Source of the DNA: DAOTWC01 sp048499435 | Lineage (GTDB): Bacteria > Chloroflexota > Anaerolineae > Aggregatilineales > Phototrophicaceae | Assembly (NCBI GenBank): GCA_048499435.1 | Contig: JASNZW010000001.1 | Span: 434,001-498,000, forward strand | Length of the DNA stretch: 64,000 nt | Direction: 5' to 3' | Shown: positions 44,062 to 52,258 of the stretch, in pieces | How the letters are laid out: every line of letters starts with the position of its first letter | Position numbering within the stretch: position 1 is the first letter of the stretch | Notes under the pieces: model-generated | What the model saw: only the letters and a program-made list of their open reading frames with translations | What the model was told of the DNA's origin: nothing | Databases searched by the model: none | Made by a program: the position numbers and the translations under genes

Positions 44062-45693
44062 CTATTGTTCGACCAGCACAAAACCTGTCGCGCCGCGCCC
44101 GCGCTCATTAACGCGGTCAATTGCCTCAATGACACCCGACTCCACCAGCGCGTCAATCGCGGCGTACACGTCCTTGCGGTTGCGGATGCCCGTCCCGCGG
44201 TGGATATCGCGGCGGGTCGGCGGCCGGTTGGCTGCAGCGCGCGCGATGAAGTCGAGAATCTTCTGCTCGTTCTTCACATCCTGGCTGAGGTTCAGTTCCG
44301 CCAGCAGCCGATGCGCCGAGGCGCGATATTCTTCCGTCAGCAGCTGCGCCCGCGCCCAGTGCGCCAGCGAGATGCGCGGCGCGTCGTGCGCGCCATCCTC
44401 GACCCAATCCATCACCGTGAGGATCAGTGCGATCTTCAGCGCCAGCACCGGGAAGCGCCCGTAATTGCCGCGCAGCCGCTCATCGAGCCCGCGACGCGGA
44501 TCGGTGAGCGTGTGCATCGCCTCGGCGTAGCTATTGAAGCGCGTCATCACATCCGCTTCCAGCCGCGCCTCGACGACAGGCAGCTGGACTGTGTTATCAG
44601 CACTGTAGAGAACCTCCCATTCCGGCGGCGCGGGGAAAGCGTTGTGGATGCGCAGCAGGCGCGCTTTCAGCCGTTCCAGCATCTGGCTGAGTTCCGGTGA
44701 TGGATCGCTGACGAGGTAAGGTACATCCTTCTCGACGGGTGTCAGCGCCAGGATACGCGCCATCAGACCGCTTTCCCACTCCGTATCGCTCAGATAGCGC
44801 GCCAGCATGGCAGGTGTGGTCGCGCCGATCAGCGAGAGGGCAGGGTTGTAGATAATCAGCTTGCCGTCACCGCGCAGCTCGCGCTCCATGCGATCAGCGC
44901 CATCGAACAACTGCATCAACGCTTCGGCGTGCCCTTCCATATACTTCTTCGGGATCAGAATCTTGCTGGCTTCGTCAATACTCATGCCGCGCTGACCGGC
45001 AAAACGGACGCCCTGATCTTCCAGTTTCTTTTCTACCGGCAGCAGCTGCTCATAGTTGGCCGGTTTCTGACCAGCCAGTTTTGCCATCAGCATTTCGGGT
45101 GTGGTGGTTTCGGGCAGCAGCAGGTGCGGCAGCGTGCCACGCACCAGCTGCGTGATGGCTTTCAGACCCGTGCTCTTGTGGTAGTAAGTGGTGGGAGCGA
45201 TCCACAGGAAATAGAGGTGCGGGTAGATGTCATCGAAGCTCAGACGCAGCACGCAGCGCCGGGCGATCGCCAGGCCAACCGCCCACAGCGGCGCCGATTC
45301 CAGGAAGATGCGCGGCGTCATGGGCGATTTGTGCGTCAGCCAGTCGGCGCAGTCACGATGAAAGCGTCCCACAGCAGCAGCCTGCGCCAGCGCCCCATCA
45401 ATCTGCGCGCGCTCCGGCAGGGGCGGCACGTACGGGTCATCGGATTTTCTTTCCAGGGCCGGTGGGTCGGCCCTGGGGTCAAGGTACATCACCTGCTGCA
45501 TAACCTGATGATCGCGGGTGACGATCTCCTGCAGGGTTTGCCAGCCAGCAGGATTGTTCTGCGGGTCGAGTGCCCGCAGCAGCAGGCTGGCAAGCGGACT
45601 CAGTGTCAGGTCGTCCGGTGGATCCATTTTCGACAGCAGGCGGCGAAAGGCATAAGCATCATTAGTCGATAGTTGAAGCGTGGCGGTATCCAT
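44062..45693 (-). CDS. DUF3987-type protein of mobile elements
   Basis: 543 aa from ATG 45693 (AGAGGAAACAG upstream); a longer open frame reaches 45756. Central features match the DUF3987 family as I recall it: FLESAPLWAVGLAIARR near residue 120, HKSTGLKAITQLV in P-loop position without a canonical GxxxxGKS, LSLIGATTPAMLARYLSD near 290, and a C-terminal winged-helix region (NEQKILDFIARAA...GIRNRKDVYAAIDALVESGVIEAID). Such proteins sit with primases in phage and plasmid replication modules. Next to the DnaG-like primase here. Confidence 0.7.
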   Translation of the reverse strand: MDTATLQLSTNDAYAFRRLLSKMDPPDDLTLSPLASLLLRALDPQNNPAGWQTLQEIVTRDHQVMQQVMYLDPRADPPALERKSDDPYVPPLPERAQIDGALAQAAAVGRFHRDCADWLTHKSPMTPRIFLESAPLWAVGLAIARRCVLRLSFDDIYPHLYFLWIAPTTYYHKSTGLKAITQLVRGTLPHLLLPETTTPEMLMAKLAGQKPANYEQLLPVEKKLEDQGVRFAGQRGMSIDEASKILIPKKYMEGHAEALMQLFDGADRMERELRGDGKLIIYNPALSLIGATTPAMLARYLSDTEWESGLMARILALTPVEKDVPYLVSDPSPELSQMLERLKARLLRIHNAFPAPPEWEVLYSADNTVQLPVVEARLEADVMTRFNSYAEAMHTLTDPRRGLDERLRGNYGRFPVLALKIALILTVMDWVEDGAHDAPRISLAHWARAQLLTEEYRASAHRLLAELNLSQDVKNEQKILDFIARAAANRPPTRRDIHRGTGIRNRKDVYAAIDALVESGVIEAIDRVNERGRGATGFVLVEQ

Positions 45694-45781
45694 CTGTTTC
45701 CTCTCCAGGCAAAACTGAATACAGGTCGGGTTAGAAAAACACGACAAAGCGATCAAATTCAGTTGCAGGAGGCTGGAGAGT

Positions 45782-45818
45782 GTGATAAAGTTTGAGTGTC
45801 CAGTTCAAACATTATCAC
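45782..45818. promoter_or_regulatory. Inverted repeat, candidate operator or parS
   Basis: GTGATAA-A-GTTTGA and TCAAAC-A-TTATCAC, 13 of 14 positions paired around a short centre. It lies between parB (stop 45928) and the DUF3987 gene (ATG 45693). Just beside it CCACC/GGTGG with TTTTTG on the plus strand (45829-45856) forms another stem. The position fits an operator for the replication genes or a centromere for ParB. Confidence 0.5.
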
Positions 45819-45927
45819 CTTCGCCCAGCCCACCAGTGCAGTATCCGGTGGGTTTTTGCTTTCTCAAGGTGGCGCGCGTGTGTTTGGCATCACATAACCT
45901 CCAAAAGGTTCGGGCGCCCGAACCTTT

Positions 45928-47130
45928 TCAGTCACTGCTAAGATATCGTTGAGTCTCAGTCAGCAAGTTCTGCAGAGCTTGAATTCGTGCATAGGCAATG
46001 TTAATGTCGCCTTCCTGTTGAATAAGTGCACGAGCAATATCCTGTGCAGAAAGTGCGTTGATTGACTGTGTAACCCTTGCCATTTTCACTGCGGCAGCGG
46101 GGAGCTTCTCGCTAGATATTTCTTCATCGGTTCCAATCTCGTTGCCCTCGCATAGTTCCTTAACCTGTTTGCTGGTCAGATTGAAATCGATGATTTGACG
46201 CACAATCTCTGCATGGTATTCAGTTGGCAGCATAAGAACATGACGAAGTTTGTATTGCTCAATATCGTGGCGATCAGCCAGTTCCAATGCCTCGTCTGAC
46301 AAGCGCATAAGCGCTTTTATCTCGCTAAAATGCGATTTACTCAGCCCACCCATAGCGCTGAGAACTGCTTCCGTATATTCCCGCTTGCCACGCAGATCGA
46401 GTTCCAGCGCCTGGCGATAGAAGTCGTTCGGGACAGCGGCATCGGGAATCTCATAGCCGTGCACCGTCAGCAAAAGCAGCGCCGCCTGCCGCGCCATTGC
46501 TATCGCCGACAAGCCGCTGCGTGCTGTATTCTCCTTCGCCTGCCGAAACACCGATGAGCGTTCCGACGAAATGACAATGCACGGGATCATGCCGTTACCA
46601 TCGTAGCCGGGGATGAAGTCGCGCAGCAGCCACGTCGCCCAGTAACGGCGCTCGCCCGTCTCGATGCGAAACTGCCGCATGACCCCCTGCGACACATCCA
46701 CCACCGTCAGCGGATTAACCTGCCCATCATCGCGGATCGTCACCGCCAGATTGACCAGATCACGCAGCAGAGTCTCTTCCGGTGACAGCTTCACATCCGC
46801 TTCATCCTCGCGCTCGTCGTCGGCATGGGGCAGCAGATCCAGCACGTTGTTGAAGGGCCGCCCACGTTGGCGTGCCGCTACCTGAGCAATTTGCACCATC
46901 TCACGCAACGCTTGCGATGGTGTGAGGCGACTCTCGTGGAAATCGTAGTGAATCTTCTCCGGCAGAACGCGGCGTGGTTGGATGGGATCGGGCCGCACCA
47001 TCTCCAGCAGCAGGCGTTCCACGCGAATGCTGTTGTCCTCGAACGGCTGTGGATTGCCCAGCAGGAGTTCTTCCGTGACACTGCTGAGCAGGTCGTCAAT
47101 GCGCTGTGACTGGTATTTCGGCGGCATCAC
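45928..47130 (-). CDS. parB: ParB-family partition protein
   Basis: 400 aa. ParB/Srx-like core: RVERLLLEMVRPDPIQPRR, TIRDDGQVNPLTVVD, FRIETGERRYWATWLL and KENTARSGLSAIAMARQAAL; a helix-turn-helix region follows (YTEAVLSAMGGLSKSHFSEIKALMRLS). The region between (residues 65-125) carries an unusual acidic insertion (HADDEREDEADVKLSPEE). ATG overlaps the parA stop (47130-47127). Binds a centromere and drives segregation with ParA. Confidence 0.87.
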   Translation of the reverse strand: MMPPKYQSQRIDDLLSSVTEELLLGNPQPFEDNSIRVERLLLEMVRPDPIQPRRVLPEKIHYDFHESRLTPSQALREMVQIAQVAARQRGRPFNNVLDLLPHADDEREDEADVKLSPEETLLRDLVNLAVTIRDDGQVNPLTVVDVSQGVMRQFRIETGERRYWATWLLRDFIPGYDGNGMIPCIVISSERSSVFRQAKENTARSGLSAIAMARQAALLLLTVHGYEIPDAAVPNDFYRQALELDLRGKREYTEAVLSAMGGLSKSHFSEIKALMRLSDEALELADRHDIEQYKLRHVLMLPTEYHAEIVRQIIDFNLTSKQVKELCEGNEIGTDEEISSEKLPAAAVKMARVTQSINALSAQDIARALIQQEGDINIAYARIQALQNLLTETQRYLSSD

Positions 47131-47951
47131 ACACGCTCCTGCGCTATGCGGCGCACCAGCATGCCGACAAGCTGGGCATACGCTTTGCTGGCTGGCGCTT
47201 TGGGGTCGTAGCTGAAGATGCTCAGGTGATTGTGGTGCGCGTAGGAGACAGCTTCATTGGCGGGGATGACACCGATCAGGAGCTTGCCCAGCACACTGTG
47301 GCCCCTGAGTTCGTCCAGCAGGTGATTATGGCCCCGGATACGGCTGTTCATCTTCGTCACCACAATGCCGCTGACACGCAGATTTGGCTGCCGCCAGCCC
47401 TCGCGGATGTCGTTGATCTTGCCGATCACGCTCATTAACCCGACCGTTTCCAGATAGCGCGGCTCGACGGGCACAATGGCGTCAGTAGCAGCGATCAGGC
47501 TCATCTCGGTCATGAGCGAGAACGACGGGCGGGTGTCAATCACGATGGCAGCATAGTGACTGGCTATGCGGCTGAGCGGATCGGCCAGCTTATAGGGCGC
47601 GCCAGCGATACGCATGAGTTCACGCTCCGCGCCTTCCAGCATGGGGGAAGCGGGCAGCACATGCAGGTCTGGGTCCCAGATGGATGGCACGATGCACTGC
47701 GCCAGCGTCTGTGCCGCGTTGACCCGATTTGCGGTCAGCACGGTGTACAGGCTGTCGTCGGCGCCGAAGTCGCTGCGTCCCGTGGTGACAAGCGTGGCGT
47801 GTGCCTGCGAGTCGGTGTCGACCAGCAGGACACGGCAGTTTGATGCGCCGGCACGCCGCAGCAAGCCGGTGATGCCCAGCGCGATGTTGGTGGCGGATGT
47901 GGTTTTGCCCACACCGCCCTTGTGATTGGTAAGTACGAAAACGTGAGTCAT
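47127..47951 (-). CDS. parA: ParA-family partition ATPase
   Basis: 274 aa from ATG 47951 (a longer frame to 48017 lacks a signal). Deviant Walker A KGGVGKTT at residues 11-18, Walker A' VLLVDTDSQAHAT and YAAIVIDTRPSFSLMTEMSL as Walker B. Typical of plasmid ParA without an N-terminal HTH. Translationally coupled to parB. Its upstream gap to the divergent 48278 gene should hold the promoter. Confidence 0.9.
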   Translation of the reverse strand: MTHVFVLTNHKGGVGKTTSATNIALGITGLLRRAGASNCRVLLVDTDSQAHATLVTTGRSDFGADDSLYTVLTANRVNAAQTLAQCIVPSIWDPDLHVLPASPMLEGAERELMRIAGAPYKLADPLSRIASHYAAIVIDTRPSFSLMTEMSLIAATDAIVPVEPRYLETVGLMSVIGKINDIREGWRQPNLRVSGIVVTKMNSRIRGHNHLLDELRGHSVLGKLLIGVIPANEAVSYAHHNHLSIFSYDPKAPASKAYAQLVGMLVRRIAQERV

Positions 47952-48277
47952 GAGAGGTTTCCTCCGCAAACCGAACACCAGTGAACGAAACCGTCTGCGA
48001 AACCAACGAACTGCCAACCCGTGCTATGCTGTTGGGCGGGAGTGCCGTTAGCCTCCGCGACGGTGCTCCAAGGTGGGCCGAGGGAGAAAACGCCTCTCTC
48101 GGCTCACCGACAAGCCAGCTCAGTCGAGAGTCGTTTCAGTTTGTCATTTTGCGGAAACGAGATAATCTGTGTGAATTCGAGGGTACTTACGGAGAGAATA
48201 TGTTCGAGTTGTGTCCGAGAAGGGGTATTGCCTTCACCGCTTGTCCCGCTATTTCCCGTTTGCCACGAGGCTGAACC
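47952..48277. other. Divergent intergenic region at the island's right edge
   Basis: Contains a strong hairpin GGTGGGCCGAGGGAG / CTCTCTCGGCTCACC (48072-48108, two G-T type mismatches). No gene called. Genes to the right are GC-rich and chromosomal in character, so this may be near the element boundary, but I see no attachment-site repeat or tRNA. Confidence 0.4.
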
Positions 48278-48478
48278 ATGCACCTGCCCGTTATCAGCGC
48301 ACACGGCGCGCTCGGCAGCCTGGACGAAATCGTTTTCCTGGGCGTGGCGGTGGCGGTTATTATCCTGATGGCCGTCACCTGGCTGCGCAGCCGGGGCAGC
48401 GTCCCCGGCCCCGAAACGGAAACGCCGCCCGACGAAACACCCTCTGACCGCGCGCCCGACCGTTTCCACCTGGACTGA
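48278..48478 (+). CDS. Small membrane protein
   Basis: 66 aa. One hydrophobic helix (EIVFLGVAVAVIILMAVTWL, about residues 17-36) then a charged Pro/Thr/Glu tail (RSRGSVPGPETETPPDETP). No family recognised. It precedes the CopC-CopD gene by about 95 bases on the same strand and may belong with it. Confidence 0.55.
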   Translation: MHLPVISAHGALGSLDEIVFLGVAVAVIILMAVTWLRSRGSVPGPETETPPDETPSDRAPDRFHLD

Positions 48479-48572
48479 GCGCCGCGCTGGCCGGGCACAG
48501 CCTGTGAAAATATACACAAGACGCGCCCCGCTGCGGTAAACTAGAAGGCTGCACCTGAACCGTGGACTGCTG

Positions 48573-50795
48573 ATGCGATACCTGCTGCGTTTATTAGTGC
48601 TGCTGCTGGCCGCCGCCCCGCTGGGCGCGGACGTGCTGCCGGCGGCGGCGCACGGCTACATCGTGCGCGCCATCCCTGAGGACCGGGCGGTGCTGGAGCG
48701 CGCCCCGACCCGCCTGCAGTACTGGTTCAGCGAGGCGCTGGAGCCAGCCTTCAGCGCGATTCGCCTGCGCGACCAGGGCGGCGCGGTGCTGGCCGAGGGC
48801 GGCGTAGACCCCGACAACCCCGCGCTGATGGCGCTGCGCGTGCCGCCCGACCTGCCCGACGGCGCTTATATGGTCGAGCTGCGCCCGGCCTTCGCCAGCG
48901 ACGGGCACGCCGTCGCCGAAAGCCGCGTCTTTTTCGTCGGCGCGGAGGTGGCCGGCGTGGCCGGGTCCAGCGGCTACACGGTGGATTGGCTGGAAGTAGC
49001 CTGGCGCGTGCCGCTGCTGGCGGCGCTGCTGCTGCTGTTCGGGGTGTTCATCGTTTACGCCTATGTGCTGCTCCCGGCGTGGGGCAGCCCGCAGCACCCG
49101 GCGGGGCTGCTGCCGCCGCGCGTGATGCGCCGCCTGAGCGCGCTCGTGTGGGCGGCGCTGGCGCTGGCGCTGGCGGCCAGCGCGCTGGCGCTGTTACAGC
49201 AGTCAATGGTGTTTTTCAACACCGGCCTGGCCGAGGTGGTGAGCGGCAGGCTGTGGAGCGTGGTGCGCGTTGGCTCGCGCTTCGGCGACGTGTGGACCGC
49301 GCGCCTGGCGCTGCTGGCGCTGGTGGCGCTGCTGCACGGTCTCAGCGGCTACCTGCGCGACCGGCAGCCAGGGCTGGTGCGCGCGTTCTGGACCGCCAAT
49401 GTCTGGGCGGCGGCGCTGGCGGTGGGGACGTTCAGCGTCACCAGCCACGCGGCCGGGTCGCTGCTGTGGCCCTGGGCGGCGGTCTTTAACGACTGGCTGC
49501 ATCTGCTGGCCGTCGGCGCGTGGACCGGCGGGCTGGCGGCGCTGGTGCTGACGCTGCCCGTCGCGCTGCGCCCCTACGAAGGCGACGCGCGGCGGCTGGC
49601 GCTGCTGGCGGCGCTGCGGCGCTTCTCGCGGCTGGCGACCGCCGCCGTCATAATTGTGATCGCCACCGGCGTCTACAGCGCGCTCAACTGGCTCTACGCG
49701 CCCGCCGACGTCACCGGGACGCCCTGGGGCGGCGCGCTGCTGGTCAAGCTGGCGCTGGTGGCGCTGCTGCTGGGGCTGGGGCTGGCGCACCACATCGCCG
49801 CGCAGCCGGAGCGCTACGCCCGCTGGGCCGGCGCGGCGGGCCGCCTGGGGCCGCTGGACGTCACCCTGCGCGCTGAGACGGCGCTGGCGCTGGCGACGCT
49901 GCTGGCGGTCGCGGTGCTGAGCGCCACCCCGGTCCCGGAGCCGGCCTTTCTGGACGCCGCGCCGCCCGCCCCGGAGGCGGCGCAGCAGGTGAGCGCTGTT
50001 GAAGTACACATGGCGGTCATCCCCGGCGGGCCGGGCATCAACACTTACGACATCAGCCTGACGCGCGACGGCGCGGCGCTTGAGGGCGCGGCGGTGCGCG
50101 TCCAGTTCGTCTACCCTGAGCTGGACCGGCGCGGGCCAGCTCAGCAGGCCGACGCCGTCGCGGGCAGCCTGTACGCCGCCGCTGGCGCTGAGATTGACCG
50201 GGCCGGGCGCTGGCTGGCGCTGGTGGACGTGACGCCGCCGGACGGCGAGCCGCTGCGCGCCGCCTTCGCCTGGGACATCAGCGCGGCGGCGGGCGTGATC
50301 GAGACGCGCCCGCCGGGGCTGCTCAACCTGCTGGCGCTGGCGGCGGTGGTTGGCGCGCTGCTGTACGCGGCGCTGCCGGCGCTGCGGCGGCTGGCCCGCT
50401 GGCTCGACTGGAGTCCGGCCAGCGTGGCGCTGGCGGCCAGCGCCATCGGCGGCCTGGCGATCATCCTTGTCGGCGCGGCGGTGCTGATGGCGCAGGGCCA
50501 GGCCGTTTACGAGGCCAGCCTCAACCCGACGCCGCAGGCCGTCAACCCGGTGCTGCCCGACGCCGAGTCGCTGGCGCGCGGGCGCGCGCTCTACACCGAA
50601 CACTGCGCGCCCGTGTGGGCTGATCAGCGCGACGCCGAGACGCTGCGCGCGCGGCTGCCGCACCTGCGCGATGAGGACCTGTTCACCTTAACGGGCGCGG
50701 GCTGGCTGCGCCTGCCGCCGTGCACCGGCGACCTGAGCGCGGCGGAGCGCTGGGACGTTGTAAACTATCTGCGAACGCTGCCGCCGGGCGGCTGA
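48573..50795 (+). CDS. CopC-CopD fusion with a degenerate cytochrome-c-like tail
   Basis: 740 aa. Signal peptide (1-26), then a CopC domain (about 27-127) starting at AHGYIVRAIP with SDGHAVAESRVFFVG near its end, the copper-binding ends of the fold. An eight-helix CopD-type membrane domain follows (about 140-465; HLLAVGAWTGGLAALVL is characteristic), then an external beta domain and a further helix. The last ~75 residues (ARGRALYTEHCAP...AAERWDVVNYLRTL) have the frame of a class I cytochrome c, but the heme motif CxxCH is CAPVW: the second Cys and the His are missing. Probably copper import or tolerance in the cytoplasmic membrane. Confidence 0.85.
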   Translation: MRYLLRLLVLLLAAAPLGADVLPAAAHGYIVRAIPEDRAVLERAPTRLQYWFSEALEPAFSAIRLRDQGGAVLAEGGVDPDNPALMALRVPPDLPDGAYMVELRPAFASDGHAVAESRVFFVGAEVAGVAGSSGYTVDWLEVAWRVPLLAALLLLFGVFIVYAYVLLPAWGSPQHPAGLLPPRVMRRLSALVWAALALALAASALALLQQSMVFFNTGLAEVVSGRLWSVVRVGSRFGDVWTARLALLALVALLHGLSGYLRDRQPGLVRAFWTANVWAAALAVGTFSVTSHAAGSLLWPWAAVFNDWLHLLAVGAWTGGLAALVLTLPVALRPYEGDARRLALLAALRRFSRLATAAVIIVIATGVYSALNWLYAPADVTGTPWGGALLVKLALVALLLGLGLAHHIAAQPERYARWAGAAGRLGPLDVTLRAETALALATLLAVAVLSATPVPEPAFLDAAPPAPEAAQQVSAVEVHMAVIPGGPGINTYDISLTRDGAALEGAAVRVQFVYPELDRRGPAQQADAVAGSLYAAAGAEIDRAGRWLALVDVTPPDGEPLRAAFAWDISAAAGVIETRPPGLLNLLALAAVVGALLYAALPALRRLARWLDWSPASVALAASAIGGLAIILVGAAVLMAQGQAVYEASLNPTPQAVNPVLPDAESLARGRALYTEHCAPVWADQRDAETLRARLPHLRDEDLFTLTGAGWLRLPPCTGDLSAAERWDVVNYLRTLPPGG

Positions 50796-50814
50796 CAACT
50801 GGAGACCTGCTGCG

Positions 50815-51432
50815 ATGGAAATCGTGTTCAACAAAGCCGACGCGGCGCTGGCGCAGCGCCTTGAGCGTGACGTCCAGGCGCAGCCGGCGCTGGCGGCTGA
50901 CGCGCTGGTGGTGATTGTGTCGGCGGCGGCGCTGGCCGACGCGGCCGTGCAGCGGCGCATCGAGGCAGCCCGCGACCAGGGCGAAACGATCGTCCCGCTG
51001 CTGGCGGAGCCAGCCGCGCTGCCGCGCCTGATCGAACATATCGCGCCGGTGGATTTCACAGCCGGCTACGCCTTCGACGCGCTCGCCCAGCGCCTGCGAG
51101 CGCCCGCCGCGCCGCTGCAAATGAAGGTGCTGACGCCGACGGCGCGCGCCGCCAACCGCCGCGCCGCCGTGATCTTCGCCGTGCTGGCGCTGGCGATGTT
51201 CGGCATCGGGCTGTATATGGTGGGTGTGCTGGGCTTGCAGGCCCCGGCGGAGGAATACAACGCCGTCGAAACAGAGATTATCCTCACGCGCAACGGCTAT
51301 ATTGAGGCCGCGCTGCCGCGCAGCACCGAGGACGCCCTCAATTTCGCGGCGACGGCGGCCGCCGCGCCGCCCACGCTGCGCCCGCTGCTGGTCGCCACCG
51401 CCACCGCCGCCGCCCACAGCGCCGGCGGCTGA
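50815..51432 (+). CDS. TIR-like domain with a C-terminal membrane helix
   Basis: 205 aa, starting 19 bases after the CopCD stop. Residues 1-85 follow the TIR pattern without its first strand motif: ADALVVIVSAAALADAAVQRRIEAARDQGETIVPLLAE...LPRLIEHIAPVDF. The Glu in RRIEAAR is at the place of the TIR catalytic Glu, but the region before it is short, so enzyme activity is doubtful. A transmembrane helix lies at about 122-142 (RRAAVIFAVLALAMFGIGLYMV), with an outer tail of low complexity. Confidence 0.5.
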   Translation: MEIVFNKADAALAQRLERDVQAQPALAADALVVIVSAAALADAAVQRRIEAARDQGETIVPLLAEPAALPRLIEHIAPVDFTAGYAFDALAQRLRAPAAPLQMKVLTPTARAANRRAAVIFAVLALAMFGIGLYMVGVLGLQAPAEEYNAVETEIILTRNGYIEAALPRSTEDALNFAATAAAAPPTLRPLLVATATAAAHSAGG

Positions 51433-51436
51433 CAGC

Positions 51437-52258
51437 TCAGGTCTGGCGGACGACCAGCTCCACGCTGAGGGTGGTCATGCCGCGAATGGTCAGCCCCTTC
51501 ATCTGGCTGATAAGCTGGTGCGCGGCGCGCTGGCCCAGCTCACGCACATTCGCCGCGACGGTGGTGATGCCGGCCTGCTGCGCGGCGGGCGCGTCGCCAA
51601 AGCCCACGACAGACACCTGCTCTGGCACGCTGAGGCCCGCCGCGCGCAGCACCTCTACAGCGGCGATCGCCATCATGTAATCGGCGGCGACAACGCCGTC
51701 GCAGGTGTGGCCCGCGTCCAGAAAAGCGCGCAGCTCAGCGGCGGCGGCAGCCGGCTGGAAATCGCCGCGCAGGAAATAATCGTCCGGCAGGTCAAGGCGA
51801 TGGCGCAGCAGCTCCCGGCGAAAGGCCGCCTCGCGCAGCGTCGGGTCAAACTGCCCCGCGACGCCGCCGATAAACACGAGGCGCGTGCGCTGGCAGGTGG
51901 TCACAAGGTGCTCAACCAGCAGCCGAAGGCCCTGAGCGTTGTTGAACATCACGCCCGGAATCGGTTCCTGCTGCACCTGATGGCTGACCAGCGACAGCGG
52001 TATGCCCCGGTTGTACAGGTCAACCAGCGCCGCGTCGGGCACGGCGTTGGCGATCACCAGCACGCCGCTGAAGGCCTCGTCCGCCAGGACCTGCGCGGCG
52101 GTCGCGTGGGTGACATCGCGCGTCGTCAGCGGGAAGCCCTGCGGCCGGGCGACATCCCTCAGTCCCTGGATAATCAGGCGTTGAAAGACGCCGGTCTGGT
52201 CGTTGGTAATGATGCCGATCCGCTGCTGCTGCGCCACTACAGTATCCCCAGTTCGCAT
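51437..52258 (-). CDS. LacI-type sugar-binding domain without a DNA-binding domain
   Basis: 273 aa. The whole length is the periplasmic-binding-like effector domain of LacI-family regulators: RIGIITNDQTGVFQRLIIQGL at the start, RLLVEHLVTTCQRTRLVFIGG, FRRELLRHRLDLPDDYFLRGDF, CDGVVAADYMMAIAAVEVLRAAGLSVPEQVSVVGFGDAP. No helix-turn-helix precedes it and no signal peptide is present. Its start overlaps the end of the ROK regulator by 22 bases, so both may form one two-chain regulator sensing the sugar imported by the ABC system. Confidence 0.75.
   Translation of the reverse strand: MRTGDTVVAQQQRIGIITNDQTGVFQRLIIQGLRDVARPQGFPLTTRDVTHATAAQVLADEAFSGVLVIANAVPDAALVDLYNRGIPLSLVSHQVQQEPIPGVMFNNAQGLRLLVEHLVTTCQRTRLVFIGGVAGQFDPTLREAAFRRELLRHRLDLPDDYFLRGDFQPAAAAAELRAFLDAGHTCDGVVAADYMMAIAAVEVLRAAGLSVPEQVSVVGFGDAPAAQQAGITTVAANVRELGQRAAHQLISQMKGLTIRGMTTLSVELVVRQT

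Noticed and set aside
49203..50663. 486-codon minus-strand open frame
   Set aside because: Antisense to the CopC-CopD gene; Arg/Gln-rich composition is that of a shadow frame in GC-rich DNA.
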